A program made the translations under genes and the position numbers. A stretch of DNA of 64,000 nucleotides from Fragum whitleyi (Eukaryota > Mollusca > Bivalvia > Cardiida > Cardiidae). The notes below the pieces were generated by a model. That model ran no database searches. It was not told where the DNA came from and saw nothing but the letters and a program-made list of their open reading frames with translations. The DNA lies in the NCBI GenBank assembly GCA_948146395.1, contig OX411552.1, forward strand, positions 8,752,186 through 8,816,185, written 5' to 3'. Below, in pieces: positions 12,226 through 23,801 of the stretch. Position 1 is the stretch's first letter, and the number at the start of each line of letters is the position of its first letter.

Positions 12226-12306
12226 CTACAGAAGAAAAGGTAGGAGTAGGCAAAAATCGTCGGTTATTTTACTTAAAATAACTTAGGAAAATACATTTTA
12301 TTAGTT

Positions 12307-12441
12307 ATACGGTTTCTTGCCGGGGTATATGACGATTTATTCCCGGCTGGAAAGAATGATGTCATCCGAGCCGTAGGCGAGGGTTGACATCATTTTTACT
12401 GCCGGGAATATATCGTCATATGCCCAGGCAAGAAACCGTAT
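12307..12441. repeat. Foldback element with GAGCCGTAGGCGAGG loop
   Basis: The left arm ATACGGTTTCTTGCC with following TATGACGAT and TTCCCGG is mirrored by the right arm ending GGCAAGAAACCGTAT. The loop holds CGAGCCGTAGGCGAGGG. This is a nearly complete palindrome of about 135 bases, with no coding content. Confidence 0.85.
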
Positions 12442-13261
12442 TACGAATTTATTATACTTCAAAGTTTTAGGGCTAAATATCTGTTTTTTGCCTATTTAAG
12501 GCGTTGGCATTAACCGATCTTTTTTATACTACCGATATCCCTTAATGCGCACCTATGAAAAGTAAACATGTACAAAATTGCGTCATATATAGTTGTGACG
12601 TCACACTACTACATTCTGCGCTGTTGTGATATGAAAGCCTTTGTTGGCTGAACCTGCGAGAAACTTGGCATTTTAAATGGACAGATTTTTAAAAATTAAA
12701 GGTATTTATTGACATCTATATCATTTTTATTTGCACATTAGTAACTGACATGCTTTTCAACTGTATCCTAGTGTGTGTGTATACTCGGGTCGTGTTATCA
12801 GCGAAGCGAGAGAATCATGGCTGACATTACCGTTTCGATTTTTTTGTCTATGTTCACGGCGAGGCGCCTTAAGGAAACAATAGAAGTTATACCGGAGCGG
12901 CCGTAGATATCAATGTTTGTCAGGTCAGCATTAACCAATGAAAATGCTATAATTTTCTTTGCAGTATAATAATAATATATTGAAGAGTTAGACATTCAAA
13001 GTAAATGTGAAACGTTTTAAGCCCTTGTTTTGTTAACAGAACATACGCTAGCAGTACTTTCCCGGCTTTTAAAACGGAAAATAGCATTATACAGAGCAAC
13101 GTTTGATATCATTTTTTAGAATAAAATTTAAAATTCTTATGCGATGTTCTTTTCCTTCTGTTATCATTTCCTTTTTTCTCTTGTCAAATCAACGTACATT
13201 TAAAAACATCCTGAAATAGACACTATGAATGCTTTTTGAATTATTTCGGAATGATATTAAG

Positions 13262-13368
13262 TTAGTGAGAGGAGTGAGTTTGGAATGAAATTATTGGGAG
13301 GTAATATGTAATCAATAAGTTCGCCTGATTGGACGAAATTATCGATTACTTATTACCTCCCTTTAAAA
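13262..13368. mobile_element. Central fragment of the TA-flanked MITE family
   Basis: AGTGAG..GGAGTGAGTTTGGAATGAAATTATT leads into the family's inverted core, here GGGAGGTAATA with the mirrored TATTACCTCCCTTT. Both terminal inverted repeats are missing. Confidence 0.6.
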
Positions 13369-15221
13369 AAATCAACTCATTTTTCTGTTTGTATATCTTT
13401 TTGGGCTAGGCAGACGCTTTGAAATCCACTCCCCAAAACATAAGGGTGTAACAAAAATATTCCTGGCTTCTTCATTCTACTTACACTTAGCTGGTCACAT
13501 ATAAACTTAAAACTCCTGAAGATTTTTTTCAAATAGTAAATCACTAGCTGACAGAATACAAATACGGCACGCATTTATGAAATCCACCATCAAATGTTCA
13601 TGCAGGAACAATACTAAGGTCGAGCTAATTTGACCATTTTGAATTTAAAGCTACCCAAAGCTTTCTTTTAAATGACACATCCACTCTTGACGGCAAATAC
13701 CCCCCTTCAAGCGCTTGTCAATAAGGAAAAGTTATTTTAATCAAAGGGCCATAACTCTGTCAAAAGTCAATGGATCGAAATCAAAATGTCGTTTGCACAT
13801 CTCTGTCTGATACGTTTCATATCTGTAAAGTTCAATGAAATCCGCCAATTAGTTTCTCTGAAATTGAGCAATCAAAAAACTGGACTGACCGACAAGCTGA
13901 CGCCTATATACCCAAACCATAGTTAAGGGGAGTATAACAACACAGATTGCCAAATACATGTTATTTCAGAAACCTCAATAAATGTAGGGCTTGTGTTAGC
14001 TTTTCAAACTCAGGAATCCATGACCATTGACTATGAATTCTTGGGGTTCAGAACTGCTGCACCTTGAGTTTGAAGAAAAAATAATTTCTTCATTTAAGTT
14101 GATAGGAATCAATTGTGTAAAATTGTTACAGAATGCATCCATAAATGCACCAGTAATGCTTAAGTTAATCTATATTTCAACATATGACCTTGACCTATGA
14201 CCTTTTAGTTGAAGTCTTTGAAACTTTTCTATCTAATATTTACACTTGAGAGGAGACAATTGTCCGAACTCCACAAAAAGTAGGTGTAATACTCTAAACT
14301 AGCTAACGTCATTTGAAATTGGCCTGTGAAATGTAGCTTTAAATTATCCATAAATTTATTTCATATGGCATAAATTCTCTTTACATGTAATATTTAAACC
14401 CAGGGTGTAACTTTAAATTCGTCGATTAGGGTACGGAATAAACATCGAACAAGTTTTTGCAAAATTGGATACATGTTAAGAATTTATGCAAAAAATCAAC
14501 AAAATCTGAAAACCCCCATGTGGCAGTGTTTGCATGAATTTTACAGAGAACTTTGCTTAATTAATCATTTTGGTCTTAGAAAAAAATATTTATTATCATT
14601 TTGACCTTGAACTGTTACCTTGGACGTGAAGCTACAAAAATTATGAAAATGGCACAAACACATTTCTATATTCAACATTGTAAACAGTGTGCAAAAGTGT
14701 TTTGAAATCCATTTATAAATCGCTAATACACACTCCGATAAATTTCGGGCGGACGCCGGATAGATAGGCGGAAGGAACAAGGCCAAAACACACCCCATCA
14801 CATTTCTGGCGGATGTTAACACATTCCAATTTAATTATGATAGGATACATAAAGATGCACATTCATCTAACAATCCTTTCGCTTTTTTGCTTTTGTTACG
14901 TACGTAATCTATATGCGCTGTTCCATATGAATTTGACTTTTTGGTTTGAGTAAGTTTCACACAGCCATGGTTCATAACGTCTTTCTAATGTATCCGTTAA
15001 TGTGAAGGCGTAAACTGTGACGTCATATTTAGTGTAACAATCGACCCTGGAACAGAGATCATAGAAATCTTGTTACTGCAGAAGGAACATTTTCAATTAT
15101 CAAGCAAAAGAATTATCGGCCAAATTTATATGTATTATACCGGGAAACACATTCGCCTTTGTTCCTTTTTCCCGCCATTGAATTTTCGATGCTTTGCGAT
15201 TTAAAAAAATGAGTTTTGTAA

Positions 15222-15611
15222 TGCCATTGAATGAGTGTGTGGAGCGAGTTTTGAGTGAAGTTAATGGGAAGTAACCAACATCGCTAATTTTGTTCAAGAT
15301 GCACAAAATTAGCGATATTAATTACCTTCCTTTAATGAAAATATGCAAACGAGTTCTATGAATGGGTTTCTAAGCCTTCATGAACCGAACATTGGCTTAC
15401 ACAATCCATTTATGATAGTGAAATCGAGGATTTTATCGAACGATTTTTATTTTGAATGGAGTTGTTAATTTTTATCATTCTAGGTCATTTAGGGCGTATT
15501 TGAAGAATGGTTTGAGTAAGTATTTGGAATGAATTAATAAAGCGCTGAGTGAGCGATTAAGAATGGCTTTGTTTGACATGAATGTCAATTTCACGATGTT
15601 ACTAACTATAA
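15222..15611 (+). mobile_element. TA-flanked MITE copy, left end lost
   Basis: It contains the core GGAGCGAGTTTTGAGTGAA, the inverted pair CGCTAATTTTG/CAAAATTAGCG, GGTTTGAGTAAG, CGCTGAGTGAGCGATT and the terminal TGTCAATTTCACGATG..ACTAACTATA. The left terminal repeat is not recognisable. Confidence 0.7.
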
Positions 15612-16319
15612 TAGAAGATATTAGAAGAGTGGCCATGCAATACGGAATCGGCTATGACCAGCTAAAAACGAACATTGATAAATGTGGTACTTAAGACACA
15701 AATATTCTATGACCCGATAAAACGACACCATTCTTGAATTCTTTACGATTCTATTTTTTCCGCGTAACATACGACGCAGTTCAAAAAGGACGTAATCAAA
15801 TGTATAACAAGAGATGTCGATATATGCCCATGTAATATTAAAACTATAAAACGGGTTTATTTTTCTCTCGTGACAAAGGTCATATTATTAAAAGACTTAT
15901 AAACTATAAATTTATAATTATAACTAAACCACTCTCTGTCCTGAACTCTGAAAGGTAAACTGTGTAGAGCCCGGTTGTATAATAGATGATCGTGCATACG
16001 TAAAATTTTAACAGGAAGTTTATTTCAGCCAATCAATAATTGGTGTTTAGATTGGTGAAAAATGTAACAACAGACATGATTGGTTGAAAATTACGTCCGG
16101 TCTATATTTAATCAATGGTTATCTTTTACTTAATTGGGTGCAGGATAGCAAACGCAATTTGCTAAAAAAAAGGTCTGTTTTACTGTGTCTTTAAATAAGA
16201 TACAAAACGTTGGTTCATCGAAACTACATATTGGATGCGCAGCTTTTTCGACATTAAGAATACCCCAATAGTATAAATGATGTAGAACATCGCTGGCACT
16301 GTCCTTTAAACTGAATGGT

Positions 16320-16590
16320 AGGCCTACCTCGGACGTAAGTGTAGTAATTTTGGGTCTTCTTTTTTTTTCATTTTTTTTTTTTTTTTTTTTTTGGTAACAT
16401 GGCCCCTAGTGGTACTTCGGTCAATACGTTTTCCGGTCTTCTATTATAGTAAGCTCAGTTTCAATCATTCGCTGATTTTCTTTTTCTCAACGTCATCTTG
16501 ATTAATGTACGCACTTTTATGGCTGTGCCCGTATCATTCCCGAGGTCTATTACGTAAAAACCACCGAGGGTTTCCGATTGCTTAGGACCT
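16320..16590 (+). repeat. Dispersed 400-base repeat, copy 2
   Basis: It shares ACCTCGGACGTAAGTGTAGT, CGGTCAATACG, CAACGTCATCTTGATTAATG, GTATCATTCCCGAGGTCTATT and ACCGAGGGTTTCCGATT with the 5.6 kb and 61.3 kb copies. At the point where the first copy carries a SINE, this copy is uninterrupted. It also holds a T-rich tract. Confidence 0.65.
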
Positions 16591-17334
16591 GGTCGATCTA
16601 AAAAATAGAACTTTACATCCTGTTTCCTCGTATTATCTCCCGCAACAACTAATCGTCTTCTAGGTGTATCGCTTATTTAGGCATATGCAACGGCTGCGAC
16701 GATAAATAAATCAACCGACTCCAATTCAGCGTCACCTCTGCTTTGGACAGTAGTTGTGGACATGTCGCATTAGACTTTAAAAATATAAGTTTGGTGGACG
16801 AAAAAGTTATTGTTCATTAGGAAAAAAATGCGAATTGTCTGCAAGGGCATAAGTCCGACTACGCAATTTACGCAAGTGCGTAAAAAGAAATAATCCTCTG
16901 TTGAAAAATATAGTTGATGAATGACCATAACATCGAAACTACAGCTTAGTTAAGCTGTAGTTACGATGAAATGATTATTCACCAACGCTCAAATCATGAA
17001 AAGGGAGCGGACGGCGGGCATTCGACTTTTTGATACAGTCCACATATCGCCTTTCTCCCATAGGCCTATATTCTTTGCTTGTCACCTTCTGAGTGCGTAT
17101 AAATTTCAAAGTCCTAGATACGTCTATGGCCTGTGCCTTCGGCCATGGAGCTCAGACATGAAAATGAAAAACACCATCGAAAGACGCACCATTTACATTT
17201 TTTTTCGAGTTACGATCGCCTGGCATTTCACCCTTTGTTTAATCTCCTCAAGTTCAACTGGATGTCACATTAATAATTATAACAAGTATACCAACCGAAG
17301 ACCAGAAAATGCGTTGATGTTGATAAAGGGGGGT

Positions 17335-17432
17335 AATAAAATATTAGCAAGATAGAGAAAAGAGTCAATGTTATATTACCTCCCTTTAATTTCACTCAAA
17401 CTTCGTCAATTACACGATGTTGTTTTTAACCC
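17335..17432. mobile_element. Short MITE relic abutting Ig-like exon C
   Basis: ATTACCTCCCTTTAATTTCACTC and CGTCAATTACACGATGTTG match the core and right terminal repeat of the TA-flanked family. The outer edge falls within a few bases of the last Cys codon of exon C. Only about 100 bases of the element remain. Confidence 0.6.
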
Positions 17433-17660
17433 TACAGACATACCTCACGGCCTCTGAATATTTGCTGCTGTAGCTACTTTTGTAATACGTATACGTGTAG
17501 TTTCGACAGGCCACAAAGCCCATGGGGTGCTGATTGCTACCAGGGATTTGAACCCGAATCCCAGTCAATCCAAATCCTTCTGTTTTACAGCAAAGTCGAA
17601 CAGGTTTACCAACTACAGGTTCTTCACACAAATCAATCGTCAATCCAAGGATATTGGAAC
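17410..17660 (-). CDS. Ig-like domain exon cut short by a MITE (exon C)
   Basis: The acceptor TTTCATATTCTAG opens a phase-1 exon, as in exons A and B. The product has LTIDLCEEP, VGKPVRLCCKTEG, FVACRNYTY (a sequon) and AVRYVCRV, giving the early and late Cys expected of an Ig fold. No good phase-1 donor follows. The frame passes the last Cys, enters MITE sequence (from about 17432 down) and stops at 17410-17412. A GTATGT at 17443-17438 could act as a donor but would end in phase 2 and remove the last Cys. The final strand of the domain therefore seems lost. This is either a decayed exon or an exon that now ends in transposon sequence. Confidence 0.5.
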
Positions 17661-17815
17661 CTAGAATATGAAATAGATGGTGTGACCTCATTGGAATTTA
17701 TCTCCGGAGGTCAATATATGGTAAAGAAGGTCCTTTAGAAAAAAAAGAGAAAAAAAAAAATAGTGCGTTAGAAAAGTTATTTTGGAGTGAGAGGATATCG
17801 AATGAGTGGTCATGG

Positions 17816-17916
17816 AATACCGAATTTATTCAAAGAGTCATATATAAACAGATAAAAACGAGGCTTCGCCGAGTTTTTATCTGTTTAAGATGACGGTTTT
17901 AATATATTCGGTATTT
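17816..17916. repeat. Foldback with GGCTTCGCCGAG loop
   Basis: AAACAGATAAAAAC and its complement GTTTTTATCTGTTT flank GAGGCTTCGCCGAG. Outer arms GAATACCGAATTTATT and AATATATTCGGTATTT extend the palindrome. No coding role is visible. Confidence 0.75.
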
Positions 17917-18665
17917 AATGAGCACATATTTGATATTCTATTTATAACATGTCCTGATTTTTTGAGAGAGATAAAAAACGAAGAAATTGCAGAAATTTAT
18001 GGATTCCTGTTATTTAGCGGAACATATAACGCTGTTTGTGAAATGACGTCAACAAATGCATTCTATGACACAAATTTAACGCCTTTATTCGTTCTCAGCT
18101 CATTTGCATAGTTATTCCACTAGTGTAATAACACCCATGTAAAATGAAAATATTCAACGGGATAATTTTCACTCCAGCGACGTATGTCATTTAATGATGT
18201 AAAATAATAACCCCAACCAGCTGGTCTTTCTTATTTTTCACTTTGTGCGATTTTTTTTTTCGAAAGGACGGTTAACGGATAAAGGTCTTACTAAATGACC
18301 TCTGCATAGGTGGAAAAACGACGGTACCTCTACTTAAGCTTAGATAGCCCGAAAGTTGAAGATAATTCAATCTTTTTTACCTAAATATAGGACATTGAAT
18401 GAAAATGAAACGCTAATGAGCTCAAATAACATTGTGGAACCTGCCACAGCGCCGTAAAAGAGTGCAATTTTATATAGAAGAAAAAGTCCAACAATGCATC
18501 CCAGAATCTCACTCAAACCATTCGGAAACGCTCCAAATTTATGCGAAAATGCCCAAGAATGCTTCACAATACTTCATAGCTTCATTCAAAATCGAACACA
18601 TCATTTCCTTGTTTTTATTTATTTGGATTGATTCGGAAGCGCCCACAAAGACACACAGATATTTA

Positions 18666-19100
18666 CAGTTAGTCACATTGTGAAATTGACATTCACCTCA
18701 ACCAAAACCATTCTAAATAGCTCACTCAGCGCTCCATTCATTCATTCAAAACACTCACTCAAACCATTCAAAAACGCTCAAACCCATTTAAAAATATAGA
18801 ATAACCAACGTCCTTCAAAATAAATTTTGATTGAGAAAAAACGCGATTTCTCTAACATAATTCAAATTATATGCGTCTCATAGGTTCTTGAAGAAATAGG
18901 AAGCCACGAATAAAACTTGGATGTATTTCTTATTAAAGGGAGGTAATCAATATCGCAAATTTTGTTCATCTTGAACAAAATTTACGATACAGGATTACCT
19001 CCCATTAAATTCACTCAAAACTCGCTCCACGCACTCATTTAATTTCATTCCTAAATCATTATCAAATAATCATCTTGTCAATTTCACGATGTTGTTACTG
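18666..19100 (-). mobile_element. Complete TA-flanked MITE (435 bases)
   Basis: The element starts CAGTTAGTCACATTGTGAAA, ends in the inverted TTTCACGATGTTGTTACTG, and is flanked by TA on both sides, as in Tc1/mariner insertion. The core carries an inverted pair around the CGCAAATTTTGTTCATC region with GGGAGGTAAT and ATTACCTCCC arms. Of the family copies here it is closest to 24631-25069, in opposite orientation: both share ACGCGATTTCTCTAACATAA and a GCGTCTCATAGGTTCTTGAA-type block. Confidence 0.85.
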
Positions 19101-19134
19101 TAATAGAAAATAAAAACAACAGATTTTTTCGTAA

Positions 19135-19302
19135 GGCAGACAATACTATATCAATACATTCGTCCAATTTGGACGAAATTCGCAATATTGTATAACCTAT
19201 CATCAATACCTTCATTCAAAACTCGCTCTACATGCTCAACCAATATCATTCAAAAATAATTCCAAGATCATTCAATTTGTTAATTTTAATGATGTTTCTT
19301 TC
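19135..19302 (-). mobile_element. Half copy of the TA-flanked MITE family
   Basis: It contains an inverted pair GTCCAATTTGGAC, then CATTCAAAACTCGCTCTACA, ATCATTCAA and TGTTAATTTTAATGATG, corresponding to the core and right end of the adjacent complete copy. The left half is absent. Confidence 0.55.
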
Positions 19303-20051
19303 TGCATTTTGCATAATTATGAGTGTTCTTCTGTTGCAGTTCCGTCTAGCAATAATCTTGGACATTAATGGGTAGATTTCATATCAATCTCTCTGATTTA
19401 TTATTCGGGTAAAACACGTATGCACACCTACTTTTGTACTGTTACCCTCTAAGGTTGTTGACCCGTAATAGTTCCGCAACTTTTCGGAAGTCAGAATTTC
19501 ATAAGGAAACATCGGTTAACATTGCGAAAGAGTTCCGAAATGTTGCTGCGCTTTTACGGGTCCATAACTTTAAAAACCGAACACCGTAAAAAGATCGTCT
19601 ACAAATGAAAAGAACTTATCGGGCTGTAGTTATTCACCTACAAATGCAGTTTATGTTTGTAAGGAAGCGAGATTCGTTCATATATTTATATAAAGCCTTT
19701 GGGGAATATAAATATTTTGAGAGATAAGTATTCTCTTAAAAAGGAAAAGCGGTACTTCGCTTATTGTTCTACGTGTTTTAACCGATCGAAAAGAGACAAT
19801 TTTCTTTGAGGTACATGTTATGTATGCGCAATAATTATTCTATTTTTTAATGTGTTCCTTTATTCTAAACGAATCACGCATAAACTTAACTTATTTACAA
19901 AAGCGTATGGTTTTTTGGCACCTTCTCAATAAACTGCGCGCTGTTCAATATATTAAGAACATGCAGGTAGTATTTTCAAAAAGCCACTATTAAACTCATA
20001 AAAGTTTATATATACATCACTTTACAAACTTATTGGTCTTTCGAACAAAGT

Positions 20052-20146
20052 CAGGGGGCAGACCACACCCGGGGTAACCCGATACAATGAAATCGGAGGA
20101 TACCAGAATTTAGAGGTAAACAAAGAAGGACAGATGCAACACAGGT
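20052..20146 (+). repeat. Left member of a widely separated inverted repeat
   Basis: GGGGTAACCCGATACA, GAAATCGGA, ATACCAGAATTTAGAGGTAA and AGATGCAACACAGGTCTG recur as their reverse complement at 23710-23801. Similarity does not extend beyond about 95 bases, so this is best read as two copies of a short repeat. Confidence 0.7.
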
Positions 20147-21927
20147 CTGTATTTCCTTATTGATTATTCGATTTAAAGGCAAGATCGGAAGAATTCAATT
20201 TTTTAGGCGTGTGTCCTCCGTAACCAAGAAACAGTATATGATCATTTTCTACTCGTTCTTAAGCGAATAATCAGTGTGTCATATTTTAAAGTTGAAATTC
20301 CGTAATTTAGAAAGACCATGTCAGTTTGCAGTCAAGTTTTGCCCAAATTTGGAACATTTCTAATACATTGACAGATCAGTTACATAATTTTGTCATTTTT
20401 CGTTATAATGCGCTGTCCCTTTTCACTTGTGTGTGGAAGCATTACTTGTTTTGTTTGAAAACCATCTCGAGGTATGATTTCTTTGGATATCAGGAATTAA
20501 GAGTAACTATAATAAATGATGCGGGGAGTTTAGAGGATTAGTACTGGGAACTGGAAATTTTCGTAAACTAGCATTTCTGTTTAGGTTGAAGAAGGTGTAG
20601 ATGACGATGTAATAAAGATTTGAAGTATCTTTAAACGTGCATTGAGTAACAATTATTAAATCATTTCTATCACTTACAACACAATTGGGAGATAATTCTT
20701 TGAGCACATCCTGGTTTGGGATAAATTAAGTAATGTGTTATCATATTTACAACCAAATGAGATAAGTGGCTAGTGACAAAACATATCGAAAAAGCAGATT
20801 TAAACTAGCAGCTTTAATAATTAGCCAAACAATAGTGTGCCGACTAACTTTTCGTTATGCATGTACATTCAAAAGGCAGATATGGTTGATATGGTAGAGT
20901 AAAGTCTCTATTGCTATGCATGCAAGTATCTTCTAAAGTGAATAAGATTGACTGTCTAATGAATGATATGAGTGATTGTTGTAAAAATATTATAATAATT
21001 TGATTGATTTATAATTTTCGTAACCCGCGCGCCTCAGTCTATTGAAATAACATTTAGTTACTATTATCCATTTATACCTTTATTCGTTATGTTACATTCG
21101 CCGTTCGTTATGATATTAAACGCATAGTAACTATTATGATAAAGGCATGTAACATATGATCTTAATACTTATATAACATTTCATATTGCATTGTGTATTT
21201 TTGTTTTGAATGGATGACGGTGATAAAAGTTACAGAATGAGCTATATTATATATTTCAAGTTATATTATACTGACGTCAAGAAAAAACGCCTCATCGGAA
21301 AACGTGAATGACGTAATTGGTAACAAGCTGTCAAGGAAAATTCTTAATGGGGAATATGGACAATCGGTAAGTCGAAATATTGTTAGAAATCGCATCGGAA
21401 ATATTCCGTAAAAGTTTAATGGAAATCCATCAGTAAATGCAGAGGAGGGTGTTAATTGAGAAATAAAACAGGAAGGCCCATTTAACCAAAACGCTTCAAA
21501 GCATTATCAAAGTGCAACAATACTTCATGGTTAAAAAATCAGGAACATTCTGTGAAAGTTTCATGTAAATCCTCCCATATATTTAAGAGAAATTGTGTTA
21601 ACAAAGGTTTTGATTGGCTAGTTTGCCACGGCGCGGCATAATATTACAAAAGCACTATAAGTGCACATGGCCGTGTGATAAGGAACATTACATAAGTCCT
21701 AAATCCGTATCTTATCCAAAAACCAACGGGCTGGATCTTAACTTAAACATAGTCTGTAACCCTTTAAAATGCGAACTCATGTATAAAAAATATGTTAGTA
21801 CGTACACGCGATTACAAAAAAGTAACTTAAATTGCCATATCCGAGTTTTTCTTGAAGTCGAGCATTCATGTCTTCCAAAAACAATCAACGGACCGGAACG
21901 AACCGAGGAAAGACATGTAAACGGACT
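20147..21927. other. Stretch without supported gene
   Basis: A 66-codon minus-strand frame near 20507-20707 follows a possible acceptor and encodes two Cys, but it is phase 0, unlike exons A-C, and shows no Ig signature. A 154-codon plus frame from 21614 runs into the palindrome and TA tract below. Neither is accepted. Confidence 0.45.
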
Positions 21928-22004
21928 TCAAGGGCTCATGGACAAAAGACAGACTGAAATGCAGATTAAAGTCTCATCGGTTTTGAACCCGAGAACCAAT
22001 TCAA

Positions 22005-22045
<41 letters not shown>

Positions 22046-22049
<4 letters not shown>

Positions 22050-22242
22050 TTGAGATAAATTGTATTCAAACAGTGTAAGTAATTTGGATTATTGCTAAAA
22101 GCATAAATAACCCTAGCGCTTTCGAAACTCAATGTTTCTTCATCAGGGGTTCAATGCGAACTGCGAATGCACTAGGGTTATTTATGCTTTTAGCAATAAT
22201 CCAAATTACTTACACTGTTTGAATTAAATTTATCTCAAATTT
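22046..22242. repeat. Inner hairpin with 70-base arms
   Basis: The left arm has TTTGAGATAAATTGTATTCA through TAAATAACCCTAG; the right arm is its reverse complement with few mismatches. The loop of about 54 bases holds the hammerhead-like core on the minus strand. Confidence 0.85.
22112..22150 (-). ncRNA. Hammerhead-ribozyme-like core
   Basis: On the minus strand CTGATGA (22146-22140) is followed by one extra A, a perfect five-pair stem II (GAAAC, loop ATTGA, GTTTC) and GAAA (22123-22120). The A of GAAA then opens the palindrome AGCGCT. CUGANGA, stem II and GAAA are the invariant hammerhead core, and short palindromic stem III sequences are known from Penelope-like elements. The extra A before stem II and the unclear stem I leave activity uncertain. 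Confidence 0.45.
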
Positions 22243-22325
22243 ATTTCAAAATATTCAGTATTCATGCATCCTTAGGGATCCGGTGTGTTAGAAAGTTATT
22301 ACGTTGGTATTTTCCTCTATCTCGT

Positions 22326-22542
<217 letters not shown>

Positions 22543-22838
22543 AATTGATTCTCGGGTTCAAAACCGAAGAGACTTTAATCTGCATTTCAGTCTGTCTTTT
22601 GTCCATGAGCCCTTGAATATAAATATATATAAAACAAAGGAGATTATGACAACACAGTACAGATCAGGCATTTGATATTCCTGTCAGCACTGTATTAATT
22701 CTGTTTTTCCCCTTTGATTTTTTAATTCTTTATAGTGCCAAGCTATGTGTGAATTTCTTGTACATCTTTTTTAATGCGTTTAATTTGTAAACACAAGTTT
22801 TACTACAAAATATATTCAAAAACCAAGTCGTGCAATTG

Positions 22839-23252
22839 ACAGCATCGTCAAATTGGCAAGGTGAATGATTAAAGAAATTGAATGAGTACGATGAATTGCT
22901 TTGACTGAAAAATAAGGGAGGTATTCCAATATCGCTTATTTCGTTCAGGATGAACAAAAGTAGCGATATTCATTTCCTTCCTTTAGAAAAACACGCATAC
23001 AAGTTTTATAAATAGCTTCCCTTCTCTTTAGGAACCAACCAGAAGAATATAATTACACTTGTGTCAGTGAAATAGCATTTATCTCTAGCTTTATTTATTT
23101 TACATAAAGAATTTGATCTTACTTTTTATTAATTTTGGAGCGTTTTTGCATGGTTTTGAATGAATGTTTGGAATAAATGAATCGAGCGCTGAGTGAGCGA
23201 TTTAGAAAGGTTTCGATTGAGATGAATGTCAATTTCACCATGTAACCAACTG
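22839..23252 (+). mobile_element. TA-flanked MITE copy with damaged left end
   Basis: The left end is a shortened ACAGCATCGTCAAATTGGCA. The core has GGGAGGTATTCC and the CGCTTATTTCGTTCAGGATG region. The right end is TGTCAATTTCACCATG..ACCAACTG followed by TA. Confidence 0.8.
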
Positions 23253-23709
23253 TATTAGTTTAAAAGATGTAAGATAAAAATGACTGTAGTACAATTATCG
23301 TCCTAGTTCACCAGTATCATTAAATCGTCTTCCTCTTAACTCCAAACATCCTGCCTCAGAGTATCCCGTATCATAAATTGTGACACTTCCAATTTTAATT
23401 TACTTCAAACATTGATATTTTTACATATTTTACCATGAAAAGCCAATTTCCTTTTAGAATATACCCTATATTTTTAATGCAGTTTGATTCTTCGAAATTT
23501 ATGCATGATTTGTCAATGATACTGAGCATATTGTGCAGTTTTAATTAAATTTAGCGCGATTCTCTATATCGAATTCAATTTTTCTCTTCTAAACATAAAT
23601 GACATCTTTCATCTCTATCATAATCACATCGCTGGATTACTTGACTCAATGTTTCAAACTTGCAGCATCCTGATGTTTTTGTTTTTTAATGATAAATAGT
23701 GAAAAATGC

Positions 23710-23801
23710 AGACCTGTGTTGCATCTGCCTTTCTTTGTTTACCTCTAAATTCTGGTATCATCCGATTTCCCTGTATCGGGTTACCCCGGGTGGACCACTC
23801 T
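23710..23801 (-). repeat. Right member of the 20.05/23.7 kb inverted repeat
   Basis: This is the reverse complement of 20052-20146 and contains CAGACCTGTGTTGCATCT and TGTATCGGGTTACCCC. It ends GGGTGGACCACTC, where the partner reads GGGGCAGACCACACCC. Confidence 0.7.

Larger units (their letters stand above)
12442..17409. other. Long intronic or intergenic stretch with repeat fragments
   Basis: This lies between Ig-like exons B and C and is probably an intron. Recognisable contents are partial TA-MITE copies (13262-13368, 15222-15611), a long-repeat copy (16320-16590) and a T-rich tract (about 16360-16392). A plus-strand open frame of 119 codons at 16996-17355 runs into a MITE and has no family signature, so it is not called as a gene. 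Confidence 0.5.

Noticed and set aside
16996..17355. 119-codon plus-strand frame
   Set aside because: No domain, signal peptide or splice context; its end overlaps a MITE relic, and composition is not convincing.
20507..20707. Possible additional Ig-like exon on the minus strand
   Set aside because: An acceptor is possible, but only a phase-0 reading stays open, unlike the phase-1 exons A-C, and no clear donor or Ig signature is present.
21614..22078. 154-codon plus-strand frame
   Set aside because: It crosses the arm of the palindrome and a TA tract; no reverse transcriptase or GIY-YIG motif of a Penelope-like element is present.
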